Below, in pieces: positions 53,581 through 64,000 of a stretch of 64,000 nucleotides of DNA. This DNA comes from Neodontobutis hainanensis. Its lineage: Eukaryota > Chordata > Actinopteri > Gobiiformes > Odontobutidae. The stretch covers positions 1 to 64,000 of the forward strand of contig JALDNG010001010.1 of the NCBI GenBank assembly GCA_024349245.1. The letters are read 5' to 3'. The translations under genes were made by a program, and so were the position numbers. The notes beneath the pieces were generated by a model, which saw nothing but the letters and a program-made list of their open reading frames with translations, had not been told where the DNA came from and ran no database searches. The stretch's first letter is position 1; each line of letters begins with the position of its first letter.

Positions 53581-54110
53581 ACATCGTGAGTAGAACCTCA
53601 CACCTTAGGAACCAAACAGCAGTTCCTTCAGGTTTATTCGAGAGCCCCATTTACATCGACAAGAGGGGGGTCCTTCGAGGTGTCCTTAATGAATATAAGG
53701 CTAAAATTAAATTAGAATTTTACCTTTGAGACAATTTATGCAAATGTGGATGAAATTAATTAGAGTTATAACCAACAAAGGTTTATGAATTGCACGAGAA
53801 ATGCTGTAACTGAGAATTGAGGCTGGAGATGAGTGGGACCTGCTCCAAGGACTGGACAGAACAAATAGCACTGAGCTGCTTTGAGCTGAAAAGGTGGGAT
53901 CTACAACATGATGTCATCCAAGGTAACACAGGTCTAGTTAACAGCACAACTAAAGCCTTTAAGAAAGAGCTTCACACTCTGCAGAAGGATTGGCAGAGTA
54001 TTCTGGAATAGAGCAATTGATTTTGACCTGGTTTTAAAAAATAATTACAAAATATTTGGAAAAGTGACTGAGATTTTAAATCTGTATTGAGATGTACTTG
54101 TGTGGCACTT
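53580..54110 (+). pseudogene. Decayed retroviral envelope (TM-like) remnant
   Basis: Short open pieces (PIYIDKRGVLRGVLNEYKAK near 53,650-53,705, a Gln-Gln-Arg-Phe block near 53,785 and an ALxxxxLxxEK-like region near 53,860) resemble the TM ectodomain style of fish gamma-like envelopes. Stops are frequent. Together with the LTR at 54,840 this indicates a second retrovirus. Confidence 0.45.
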
Positions 54111-54659
54111 CCATGTCTCATAACTTTTGTTTGTGTGGATTTCCATGTATCCGGAGCTTGTTGGTGAGATTGATGGATGTGGCCATTGCTGGGTCAACAT
54201 TCCTGGACATGCACCTGCCCAACTGTGGTCGAGGCTTTGACCTCAGATGAACACTTTGATATCTGAGGGACGTTAACGTTTGCATGAACACCAACGGGAC
54301 AACAGCTCCAGGACGGATCATACTACAGTCCTAAGGGCCGTATGGTTCATTGAAGTTATGATGCTTAAGAGAATTGGTTTTAATCATTAAGAATGTGCAT
54401 ATGTCTCACTCCATGTGTTTTTCTTTCCGTGACAGGGACAGGCCAGAGATCTTGAGTCCGATGGGGCGACCAGCTTATTTTGGCATATTTTTCTACGTTA
54501 TTTTGGAGTAATATGATTTTGAAGAATCAGTGCATGACTCTGTGGAGTCCCATTTGATTGTAAACATATCCCGTATAATCATTTTTGTCTTTGATTTGAA
54601 ATGTGTCTGAGATTCAGTTGAAGTGATTACATAAAGTTAATGCTTGATGTTTGTGTGTT

Positions 54660-54839
54660 GACGCCGCCTTGGGGCAAGAGGTGGTCAAAGACTTTTTTCC
54701 CAGCGTTAGGTCAAATGGTCAAGTGTACTTAGGCTAGGTCAGATGCCCTGCTGGGTTTTCGCTTTGTCAAAAGTAAACAACTCACACTCAAGCTAGTAGA
54801 TTGTTTATGCTAATTGTTATCAGCATAAAGAGGGGGGAA
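54660..54839 (+). other. 3' untranslated region and polypurine tract of the second retrovirus
   Basis: CCCAGCGTTAGGTCA and GCTGGGTTTTCGCTTTG match the pre-LTR region of the 33-39 kb provirus. AAAGAGGGGGGAA (about 54,827-54,839) is the polypurine tract. Confidence 0.65.
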
Positions 54840-55205
54840 TGTTATAAGAATTTTAATTATTATGTTTAGAGTTACTGGGGCTTATAGTTCTCTTCAGGTC
54901 ATGTCAAATTCATGTCATGTCCTTCGTGCTAATCCAAGCATTAAGTAGACATAACAAGACTGAGACATGGCTTGTCACGGACTCTTGCACCTGGACCATT
55001 GTGAACGCCTCTCACCAAGGACGTCACTGTGTTGTATATAATCCCATGTTATGTTTACATCTGGAAGCAAACCTGTCGCTGTACCCTTGTTACTGTGTCT
55101 GTTTTGCTTCTCCTTGCAAGGATTAAAACCTGACCATTGCTTGTTAAATTATAATCGGTCTCCGTGTCTCTCTGGTTAAATATATGGATATAAAATATTC
55201 CTACA
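54840..55205 (+). repeat. 3' LTR of the second retrovirus
   Basis: It runs from TGTTATAAGAATTTT to AATATTCCTACA (366 bp), directly after the polypurine tract. It contains a TATA-like TGTATATAATCC near 55,035 and a poly(A)-like ATTAAA near 55,122. No 5' LTR partner was found in the window. Confidence 0.7.
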
Positions 55206-55209
55206 GTTT

Positions 55210-55950
55210 CTCCTGAACCTCTGACAGAAACATGGCGCCACCAACTGGAGGAGGTATGAGCTTATGTCTATAAAAGAATTAGTTTTGCATTCAGACCCTG
55301 ACTCATTGTGTCGCTTCACAAAAAGGACCTAATATGACACGTACTGGTAACACATGTGTAACTTTAAAAGTATTCACATTTTTAGACATATCTGTGGAGA
55401 CGGTGCAGCCAACACTGAAATAAAGGCTTCTTTTTGTTTTCAAGGGCAAATACAGATTCAGATGCACTGCTCTGCTCAAGTTGAGTTCTGCTTTGTTTGT
55501 CCTAAGCTCACTCCGGAGTGGCCCCCAGACAGACCTCCATACCAGTGTGGCACAGGAACTAGACACCCCTTCTGCTCTGTAACTGTTATATATGCAAGAA
55601 TTAACAAGTAAATAGCACCAATACCACCAGTTATTTTTGTTCTCATCTTTTAATGCTCTACCAATGCTATACTTTACTTAAAATGGCACTTTGTTCTTTA
55701 CTTTTCCCTCCTCTTTTACCAAACCCCTCACCATTATGGCTACAGCTTGTCTCCACTAATGCACTCAGTAATATTATCAGAATGCATGTATTATCTCACA
55801 GAAGCATATAAATGATGAAAGTTTATTCTGTAAAATGTATCTCAGTGTATTCATATTTCATGTTTCATTTCTGAACAATCATATGAATGAACTAAATAAC
55901 AATTACAATGTCTCTGGCAATAAAGGAAGGACATAGCCACAATATCGCTC
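55210..55950. other. No gene recognised
   Basis: A short open stretch at 55,354-55,611 has no family motif. Nothing else stands out. Confidence 0.3.
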
Positions 55951-56740
55951 AGACCGCTGTGTAGACCTGTCACAATCGAAGCAAGTTCCTAGTTTGTGAA
56001 TCTTGTTCACTGACAAAGGCAATAAACCTTTTTCTGATTCTGATTCTGATCAGGTTTTATTATTGTGTCATGCTTAAAACACAAGCCCGGCCCAAATGTG
56101 CTTACAAGACACTCCCAATTAAACCAAAGACCAGATACCAACACTAAATGGAGTGAGTAAAGCAAACAAAAAAAAAAAGTGTATCACAAAAGTATAAAGC
56201 CAACCTGGTCACAACATAAATTCAAATAAAAATATTCTAAGACAAGGTAATCAAACATAAAATAGACTATACATATGTCAGATTAAACTATGCTGAAACA
56301 AAATAAACTAAAAAGACTATACATAAGTTGATTAAAGCTACGCTAAAACAAAATAAACTATGCACAGTACAAATGTGAATAAATAGTGTATAGTGCAGGT
56401 TGTGTAACAGGTATTGCACGTTACAAATATTGCACGGTGAGATTCCACATGATTGTGGAAATACTGCTTGGTGAAAAGAGTTTCTGTGTTAGCAGTGTTC
56501 ATTGTAGAGTCTGACAGCAGCAGGAAGGAAAGCCCTGCAGAATCTCTCCTTCACACACCGAGGGTGGAGCAGTCTGTCACTGAAGCTGCTCTCCAGAGCT
56601 GACAGGGCGTCCTGCAGGCGCTGGGACTTATGGTCCAGCATAGATCACCCACTTACGCACTGAGTCCAGAGGACAGCCCAGGACAGAGCTGGACTTCCTG
56701 ATGACCTTGTCCAGCTTCTTCTCTCTCCTCTCAGTGATGC
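55950..56740 (-). mobile_element. LINE 3' end(s), tail to tail
   Basis: A plus-strand tail ends in CTTTTTCTGATTCTGATTCTGAT (about 56,026-56,048). To its right, the minus strand encodes an RT/tail block with CVKERFCRAFLPAAVRLYNE (about 56,500-56,560), typical of fish LINEs. The minus element continues to about 56,740. Confidence 0.55.
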
Positions 56741-56749
56741 TGAGAGGGA

Positions 56750-57500
56750 GAGAAAGACAGTAAAACTATTAAACACATGCACACATTTGTTAAACAGATG
56801 TACATTAAAACTGAATAATGTGGTGTCTACCTTTTGTGTGCTCAGGAATCCTCTCCAAGAAGCCTGAAAACAAAAAAACATGCTTTAGTCTCAGGAGAAT
56901 AGATCTGGAAATTTGAACAAAACAATCCAATATACATATCTTTTCTTTGTTTTCTTCTTTCTTATCCTCTTTCATTTGCTTTTCATCTCTTTTAGGCCTC
57001 TTCCTGCGAGAAATCAGTTTATTTAACTTGAATTAGACTCTTTACTCTTGTCTGTCCATGAAAGTCAGATTACTTTAACTTCTGTTACTTTTTCATCTTA
57101 CTTTGTACTTTCTTTCCTCTCCTTTACTTTTGCCCTTTGTTTACGCTCCTCTTTTTGCACAAGCTCCTTGTCTATAGTTTACTGCTGGGTCTCTTTAGAC
57201 TGTCACCTTTTGGAGAAGCAGAAGAAAAAACAGCAAGTGAAAGTGTAAAACATGTTAATCAACCCCAGGTACTGAGTACTCACCTTTATAGTTTCATTTG
57301 TTTAAGGAGAACATATCATTTGTATTTTTCACACAACACAGCAAAAAACATGGAACAAGTCCAACTGGAAGAGCTAATGAACCTATTTAAACATGTCACA
57401 CCACACTAAACCCTCTGACACACAACACACTATATACAATATTTACAAATGTTATACTTATCCTGAAATGACCCTGAGTCCTGCACCTAAGTCCCAGCAC
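56750..57500. other. Sequence 3' of the proline-rich exon
   Basis: A possible 31-bp minus exon (about 56,862-56,832, TTTTCAG/GCTTCTTGGAG ... AAAAG/GTAGAC) is the only splice-like signal. Otherwise no gene is seen. Confidence 0.25.
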
Positions 57501-57508
57501 GATTTCAC

Positions 57509-58296
57509 TCAGAAGAAACACTGAAAGCGGTCAGTTCTTAAAGAGTAAAAGTGCTTCTCCTTTTGAATTGACCTTTGTGGTTTATCTGACCTTTTCCAGT
57601 GTTTCCACTCGAGCGCCCGGTCCCTCATGTAATCTTCCATCTCCTTCACCCAGTCCGGCTTGGGCCCAGGAAACAATGGGACCGGCTCCTGGGGTCTGGG
57701 AGGTGTGGCAGGGGAGGGAGGTGCCCTGGAGGGAGCAGAGGAGATAAGAGGGTTAGTGCAGGGAGCACAGGGAGGAGGCACCAGGGGCTCACGAGGAGCA
57801 GCTGGGGCCTTCCGAGCCTCAGAAGGAGAAACAGAAACATCCAGAGCAAAGGAGTCTGGGAGCAGAGAGAAGCTCAGCTGAGGGACCTGAGCAGGAGGAG
57901 GAGAGATAGCAAGAGAGCGAGCGCAGCGAGAGAAGGAGCCAGAGCTAAGCTTACGGACCTTAGCAGGACGAGAGAGCAAGGGAGTGAGAGGGAGGAGAGG
58001 AGGAGCAGGAGGATGAGGAGGTAGAACTAAGGTATCTAGCACGAGACTTAAAGACGCCAGAGGAGCGAGAGGAGCGAGAGTCAGAGTCAGAGAAAGAGCA
58101 AGAGCTTGAAAAGAGTGTCTCCTGAGGAGAGACAGACACAAAGGCAGAGTTCAAGGGGCCTGTGGAGGAGGCAGGTGCAGAGGCAACAGGGGTGTGTGGG
58201 GCGTAGTGAGTGTGGGCAGCCTGTGCAGGAGGAGCACGTCGGGACACCCGGGCCTCGTCGTCCAGGAGAAGCGCTGGGCCATCAGTGAACAGAGAT
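57509..58296 (-). CDS. Large exon of a Pro/Ser-rich protein (unrecognised, one frameshift)
   Basis: A minus-strand acceptor (TTTCTCTCCACAG) at 58,297 opens an exon reading SLFTDGPALLLDDEARVSRR and then a Ser-rich low-complexity part. Near 57,960-58,000 the frame must change to stay open through a Pro/Ala-rich stretch and a charged end (WVKEMEDYMRDRALEWKHWK). The stop is at 57,509-57,511. The upstream exon is not identified; a non-coding first exon near 59,300-59,450 with a GTGAGA donor is possible. Function unknown. The antisense ORFs here are shadows of the biased composition. Confidence 0.5.
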
Positions 58297-58299
58297 CTG

Positions 58300-60410
58300 T
58301 GGAGAGAAATACATCTGTTAAAATCCTCACATCATGTGATGCCATTGTGTGATTCATCAAAATAAAGCAAAGCCATGAGGCTCTGAGGTCTTTTTTAAAT
58401 CCATGTCTGAACATGGAACTGTTACTGATTCAAGTCCACCATGTACTTTTGTCTAGTGCCATTTTCTATAGTTTCATGGACACTAGCACAATGTACCAAT
58501 ACAGAGAGTACTTTTAAAGCAGCACTGTTTAATCTTAAACCATCTTTTACTCATAAAGCCTCAGAGTGATTTTGACCAATCTCAGATCAAACCAGGAGAA
58601 TATGTCCACGTTCAAAGACATTATTATTCACTAAACTACTAAAATTATAGCAGAGGACTTTAATGTGCAGAAAGGTTACAGTGTTGTTATAAAGTGGTTA
58701 TGAGTTATTTATGAATAATCATTTGTCCTCATTACAATCTGGATAGATTTACTTTGTGAATAGATCTTATTTTTTCATAATAGCTACAAAACTAACACAA
58801 AAACATAACTGTACATTTTCATTAACAAATATGTTCAACAAACTCTGCTTCTACATGTTCCTGGTTTACACAGGATTCTCCTGAATTACTTTTTGAAACC
58901 TATTGTATTATATTTGGAAATTAATCAACATAAAACAAATTTATTTTCTATAATTAGGTACTGGGTTAAATACAAAATGTATAATATAGAAATTAATCAA
59001 AATACGTTGAAGACAGCTCTCAATTTAAATGTTAGCCTCCTGTGCGTTTTGTTGCTTTCATTAATATGTCTGTGTAAATGTACTTTTACATTATTTCTGA
59101 TAGGCTCTAAGAACAAACAAAGTCACAACAAAAATACACATATTCTGAGTTAAAATTTACCGTGAAACATCATTTAAACATCGACAAAAGACCATTTTGC
59201 TCAAATATATTGGTTCATATAACGCTAGTTGCTGTGCAGATTTAATGGGAAAGCCCATAGGAAATAACATGAACATGGAAATTTTAAAATCTCACGTTTT
59301 CTCTCAAAAGGTCTCGTAGTCCTGGTCAGTGGGTGGTCAGTAGAAGTCTTAGTAGGAAATGTCCGCAGTTAAAGTCTCCTTTTGAAGAAATCGTCGAATC
59401 AAACTCAAGATTTGCACTTTTTCTCACAGCCAGAAGTTTGCAAGTTTTGCAAGAACGTACTTGCTAGGAGATGCTCTTAGCAACCGGCACCTGTGCGTGG
59501 TTACGTCAGCACGTGCACCGCTGTAGTATGCTAACACTGGTGATGGATATTCATATTTAAAAAGTGAACTTGGTTATAATGACACAGGCAGTATGTAAAG
59601 TGTTGAAGTAGCAGATATATACCGTTAATACTTGACAGTTACAGTCGAGGAAAGAAGTGGAAGAAAGCTTTATAATCACATCCTGCAACTCAAAGCGTGG
59701 CACCGCTATTTTAGCTGTGAAAGTGCTGCCACCATGTGGTTCCAGGGGACATGGCTATCTTTTTGTTACCTGTTGCCCACTTTAAAGAAAACTCATTAAT
59801 GGATGCTACAACAGCAACAGGAAAACAATACATATTTCAAACGAATTTAATATAACCTAAATAAATAATAATAATTACACACGGATAATGTGCCATTACA
59901 AATGATGAAAACCGGTCCTGTTATCAAGTTTGAAAAGGTCACTGACCTCTCCCCATACGGGCCTGTCCACATGTGGTAAACTGCTGGAGCATAACACATA
60001 GGGCTGTAAACACATGTGACAGATGTAAGGTTATGTTCTGTTTTGTGTGCTTGAACATTGATCCTAACTGTACAAATTATTACGAGCCACGCTCCAGTGG
60101 TGTAGCTCTCCATCAGACCTTGAGACCAGTGTGGGCAATGAGCAGTGAACTCCAGATAGATTTAAACATGTGGGAAAGGTGGTGAATGTTTGATATCTGA
60201 GACAAAACATACATCATTATGTGTAAATAAATCTGAGGAGTTGTCTCTTTAAATATCAGTACAATAAAGGACTACAGATGGAAATTAGCAGTTAAACTAT
60301 AAATACAAGCATGTCTGCTCCAGCTTAATGTACATTGTATGTTGTTTTAAAGAAAATAAACTCATTTTAATGCTGCATGTTGTGTTCATCTTGAATGCTG
60401 TGAACCCTGA
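58300..60410. other. Intergenic/intronic, no gene recognised
   Basis: AT-rich apart from a CpG-containing patch at 59,450-59,530 with CTTAGCAACCGGCAC. This may be a promoter shared by the flanking genes. No coding exon is convincing. Confidence 0.3.
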
Positions 60411-60418
60411 CCTTGCAG

Positions 60419-60556
60419 GAGTGACAAGAACTGGTGACGATCACAGCCGGGAGAGAAGAAGAAGTCACAATGAGCAGCAGGATGACTGTATGGACAGTGA
60501 GCTGTGCAGGAGTCCTGGGGGAAAACTCCGTCCCGTTCTCAGTCCTGAAAACTAAT
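60419..60556 (+). CDS. Possible terminal exon of an unknown plus-strand gene
   Basis: An acceptor (CCTGACCTTGCAG) is followed by an open run TRTGDDHSRERRRSHNEQQD ... GGKLRPVLSPEN and a TAA. It is hydrophilic with no known motif. Upstream exons were not found. Confidence 0.3.
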
Positions 60557-60737
60557 TCAATACTGCCTCTTGGTTTATGTCAGGCCAAAACCAGTAGCTT
60601 AAAATTAAGAAGTGTTTATGTGGGGCACTGAACTCTGAATTAAACCAATGTAAAACACTGAACTATGGAAGCACAACTGTCAAGTGCTACAGTGGTAATT
60701 TGAACAGCAAACAGCATTATAAAACATCATACTATGT

Positions 60738-62026
60738 TCACACTAGACCAAATCCTGTGTGGCATGAAGAAATGGAAACAAGCAAGTCCCTCTTGAATGA
60801 AGTATAGTCCTTGTAGTGAGATGGAATGTGCAGAATCTCAAAGCAGGTTGAGGCTGTGATGTAGTTTCCAGTTACTACCTCTACAGACAAACTTGTTGGC
60901 AAGACCTCCCAGCCTGTCCAGAATTTTACTAGATTTTGCAGTTCAGTTGGCGTTGCTAAAGAATGAATTAAACAGATTTTAAAATGTTTTATTTCCATAA
61001 ATATTATGGAAGACAAATATTTCTTAGTTTCACCTCCAGTGATGAACTCTTGGAGATAGCCCGATATGCGGAACTTTATGTCTGCTGACCAGTCGTCATC
61101 ATCATCATCTTCATCTGCTTGTGGCCAGGTGATTTGCTGCAGAAGAATCTGCGTCAACAAAAGGCCACATGAAAAACATCCAGCCGCCAATTGCTGTTAT
61201 TTCTGCAACCACAATTAATTGGTAACAATAAAATATACATGTATACACATTAAACTACCATAACTACCTACATGGGAAAGGGCTTAATTTCTGAGTTGCT
61301 CTAAAGAAGATCCCGACAGTGGATCGCATTACTGCCACAGAATTAGCTACAAGTGTGTGGAGCTGTAGCAGTGAGACTGAGATGGTTGTATACCGAGAGA
61401 GTCGCATGTCATCGTGGATTACGGCTTATATTCAACCAACAGCTGTACCAGATACTGCCTGTGACTTCATCAGTAGAACTGTTTTCAGGAACAGACACCT
61501 AATGCTTTTAGATCAGTGGTTACTGAACAACTTAGACCATCCCTTGTTTTCAGCTTATGAACAACAAAGAAACCAGTGGACATCTGAGAATCTAATCAGC
61601 AGGACGGATCGACTGCTCTACAATCAGTCTAGGACAGAAGAAGAAGTTTTAATCAACAAATTTGAAGATACCAAATAACTGATTTACTCCTTGGGGATTA
61701 ATAAAATTGAAGTGAATAAGAAACAAGTTGTCTGTAAACAAAGCTATCAAACTTAGATGCAAGGTCACAGTGGCCAGTGCGAAACCACCTGACAGCACTG
61801 GAGAAGGATATAGCATTATCATTCCAGTCCAAACGCCTTTGCTTCAACTTTATCTTCAAGTAAGACCATAAGAAAGCAAAATTACCTCTGGACAGATGTT
61901 CTCTGCCCCTCTTTTGGAAAAAGGATAGCTGCTGTGTCTGGTCTTGAGTAAGCAGTAAGTCCACAATGGTGTTTCTTTTAGTCCTCTGCGCAGTTGCTTA
62001 ATCTGTCTTACGACTCGTCCAATCAC
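60738..62026 (-). pseudogene. HECT-domain E3 ubiquitin ligase, G2E3-like, C-terminal exons
   Basis: The last exon (60,955-60,738) encodes the HECT C-lobe: LVKFWTGWEVLPTSLSVEVV, then ITASTCFEILHIP with the catalytic Cys in STCF, and an FGLV terminus. The preceding exon (61,148 or 61,136 to 61,034) reads ITWPQADEDDDDDDWSADIK and ISGYLQEFIT. The G/CA phase join across the intron is clean (GATPTEL). A further exon (62,026-61,886) reads VIGRVVRQIKQLRRGLKETP and, after a frame change, RPDTAAILFPKEGQ. HECT ligases form a thioester with ubiquitin on this Cys and pass it to substrates. Only this C-terminal part is in view and the frame break suggests a pseudogene or a sequence error. Confidence 0.7.
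61304..61678 (+). CDS. Unrecognised ORF opposite the HECT gene
   Basis: An open frame of about 120 codons with mixed, protein-like composition (SSWITAYIQPTAVPDTACDF, later LLDQWLLNNLDHPLFSAYEQ) and no ATG at its start. It lies in an intron of the minus-strand HECT gene. It may be an exon, a retrocopy fragment or chance. Confidence 0.25.
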   Translation, partial: KKIPTVDRITATELATSVWSCSSETEMVVYRESRMSSWITAYIQPTAVPDTACDFISRTVFRNRHLMLLDQWLLNNLDHPLFSAYEQQRNQWTSENLISRTDRLLYNQSRTEEEVLINKFEDTK

Positions 62027-62169
62027 CTAATAACAATAATAAGGAATAAAAGACAAGCATAATAATTGTAGTGGAGAGTTGTAAAATGTATGTAGTTTCG
62101 TTTTCAAGTTTTTTATTCTCACTTCACTCATCGCATGAATTAAAAGTTTTTCAAAAAACCACTTTAAGT

Positions 62170-64000
62170 AAGTAAGTAAATTTTATTTATATAGCACCTT
62201 TCACAGATATAAATCACAAAGTGCTTTACAAAGTGCAATAAAAACAATAAAACTTAGAGAAAAAAAAATTAAAACCACAGAATATTGAAACATAAAAAGC
62301 CCAATCAACTAAAAGCTTGTTTAAATAAAAGTGTCTTCAGCTGCTTTTAAAAGAATCAACAGAAATATCCACTCGCAGTGACAGGGGCAGGGCGTTCCAG
62401 AGTCTGGGGCGACTGTTTGGAAAGACCGGTCACCCCGGGTTTTCAAACGTGTTTTGGGGACCATTAAAAGGTTTTGACCTGAAGACCGAAGAGTGCGTGA
62501 GGAGGAGTAAGGGGTCAGCAGGTCAGTGATGTACTGGGGGGCCTGTCCATGTAGAGCTCTAAAAGTCAAGACTAAAATTTTAAAATCAATCCTGAATTTG
62601 ACTGGAAGCCAATGAAGTGAAGCTAAAACCGGTGAAATGTGAGCCCTTCTGTTGGTTCCAGTTAAAAGCCTGGCTGCAGCATTTTGCACCATTTGAAGCC
62701 GACCCAGAGACAATTTGTTGAAACAAATAAAAAGAGAATTACAATAATCAAGACGAGAAGAAATAAAAGCATGAATAATCATCTCCAAGTTAGATTTAGA
62801 CAATAACACTCTCAATTTAGAAATGTTTCTTAGATGATAAAAACAGTTTTTGACCAACTGTCTAGAATGACTGTCCAGAGACATAGATTGGTCAAACAGA
62901 ACACCAAGGTTTCTGAGGCTCGACTGGACGGAAGAACCCAGGGAACCAAGGTGTTGTTTGATTTGAAGTATTTTTGGTCAGGTGCAAAGATTAAAGTTTC
63001 AGTCTTTTTGTATTTAGCTGTAGGTAGTTATTGCATAACCAGTTCTTTAAGCAAGTCAAGCAGTTCAACAATTCAGTAAGTTTATAAAACTCAGAGTCTT
63101 TAAAAGAACAGTACAACTGAATGTCATCAGCATAAAAGTGATAAGACACATTTTTAAAACCATGAAATATTTCACTAAGAGGGCATATGTACAATAAAAA
63201 CAAAAGAGGACCTAAGACTGAGCCCTGAGGAACTCCATATGACAGAGGGTCATTTCAGACAGAATATTGTTAATACAGACACAAAATGATCTGTCACTCA
63301 GGTAAGAGGAAAACCACTTTAGAACTGATCCAGAGAAACCCATTTCATATTGCAGACGCTTTAACAATATATTATGGTCCAGAGTATCAAAAGCAGACGA
63401 TAAATCCAGTAAGATCAAGACTGAGTACTGCCCAGAGTCAGCTGCCATCATAATGTCATTTGATATCCTCAGCAGGGCAGTCTCTGTTGAATGACATTTT
63501 CGGAAGCCTGACTGAAATTTGTCTATAACATTAATTTCATTAAGAAACGCAGTCAGCTGCTCCGCCACCACTCTCCAGGATTTTAGATAAAAAGGCAATT
63601 TAGAGATTGGCCTGTAGTTGTTTGGTTCAAAAGAATCCAAATTGGGCTTCTTCAGAATGGGGCTGACGACCGCTTGTTTAAAAGAGCTGGGCACAGAACC
63701 AGTTAAAAGAGAAAGGTTGATCAGTTTAACAACATAAGGACCAACTAAATCAAATACATTTAAAAGCAACGAAGCTGGCATTACATCCAGAGGGCTTGAT
63801 GATGGTTTCACTTTTTTAGTAGACCCTTGATATCCTCTTCAGTGACAGGTGAGAAGGTGGACCAAGAGCACTGAGGAGATAAACCCCAGGATGTGTGGAC
63901 AGAGGATGGGTTTATAGAAGCTCGTATATCATGTACCTTATTCACAAAGGAATTTAAAAACCTGTTGCAGTCAGACTTTGAGTGGACTGGTAAATGAGGA
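62170..64000 (-). mobile_element. L2-like LINE, 3' part (continues past window end)
   Basis: The minus-strand 3' end is marked by TTTATTTATATAGCACCTTTC (plus strand, about 62,178). RT motifs are ILKKPNLDSFEPNNYRPISK (63,600-63,660), motif A LILLDLSSAFDTLDHNILL (63,390-63,450) and motif C FYADDIQLYCSF near 63,130, with catalytic Asp residues intact. The C-terminal part reads LHWLPVKFRIDFKILVLTFR (62,560-62,620). Frames change near 62,900 and 63,210. The 5' end lies beyond the window. Confidence 0.85.

Noticed and set aside
57599..58024. Plus-strand Gly/Arg-rich ORFs opposite the proline-rich exon
   Set aside because: They are shadows of biased CCN/TCN codons on the minus strand, with no motif.

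Overview
The window reads as teleost fish nuclear DNA. It has GT-AG introns, TATA and poly(A) signals, and the usual fish load of mobile elements: Ty3/gypsy elements of the Gmr1 type, Tc1/mariner, piggyBac, L2-like LINEs and retroviral LTR elements. There is no sign of prokaryotic or organellar DNA. Most protein-like stretches are decayed element genes, and a minority look like spliced host-type genes. All calls come from reading the sequence; no database search was run.

The layout is dominated by one long direct duplication. Bases 1 to about 17,250 (copy 1) reappear as about 26,930 to 51,345 (copy 2). Each copy holds, in order: (i) a Gmr1-like retroelement 'A' with integrase upstream of reverse transcriptase; (ii) a minus-strand spliced gene for a very acidic, SUMO-interaction-motif-like protein with its own TATA box; (iii) a degenerate GACTTGGACT-type repeat; (iv) a broken piggyBac-like transposase; (v) a 1.23-kb Tc1 element with inverted repeats; (vi) a coiled-coil gene fragment; (vii) a LINE scrap; (viii) a second Gmr1-like element 'B' (LTR, gag, protease, integrase, RT), itself hit by LINEs and an inverted-repeat MITE. 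Copy 2 also carries an endogenous retrovirus (33,020-39,160). It has 398-bp LTRs, a tRNA-Leu primer site, a polypurine tract and a 4-bp target duplication, and copy 1 preserves the empty site.

Between the copies (17,244-26,930) lies an eight-exon tyrosine-recombinase-like gene with intact, phase-consistent splice sites but one in-frame stop. It is followed by a partial paralogue, a solo LTR (20,695-21,076), a 1.1-kb inverted-repeat element (21,165-22,281) and the 3' exons of an EF-hand-like host gene. To the right of copy 2 are a second retrovirus relic ending in a 366-bp LTR (54,840-55,205), LINE tails, a minus-strand proline-rich exon, the C-terminal exons of a HECT (G2E3-like) ubiquitin ligase on the minus strand, and an L2-like LINE running off the window.

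Caution on sequence quality: the two copies differ by many one-base, often homopolymer, indels. Bases about 12,360-13,640 look like a base-level blend of two or three unrelated stretches that are separate in copy 2. Some frameshifts, and possibly the duplication itself, may therefore be assembly or consensus artefacts rather than biology.
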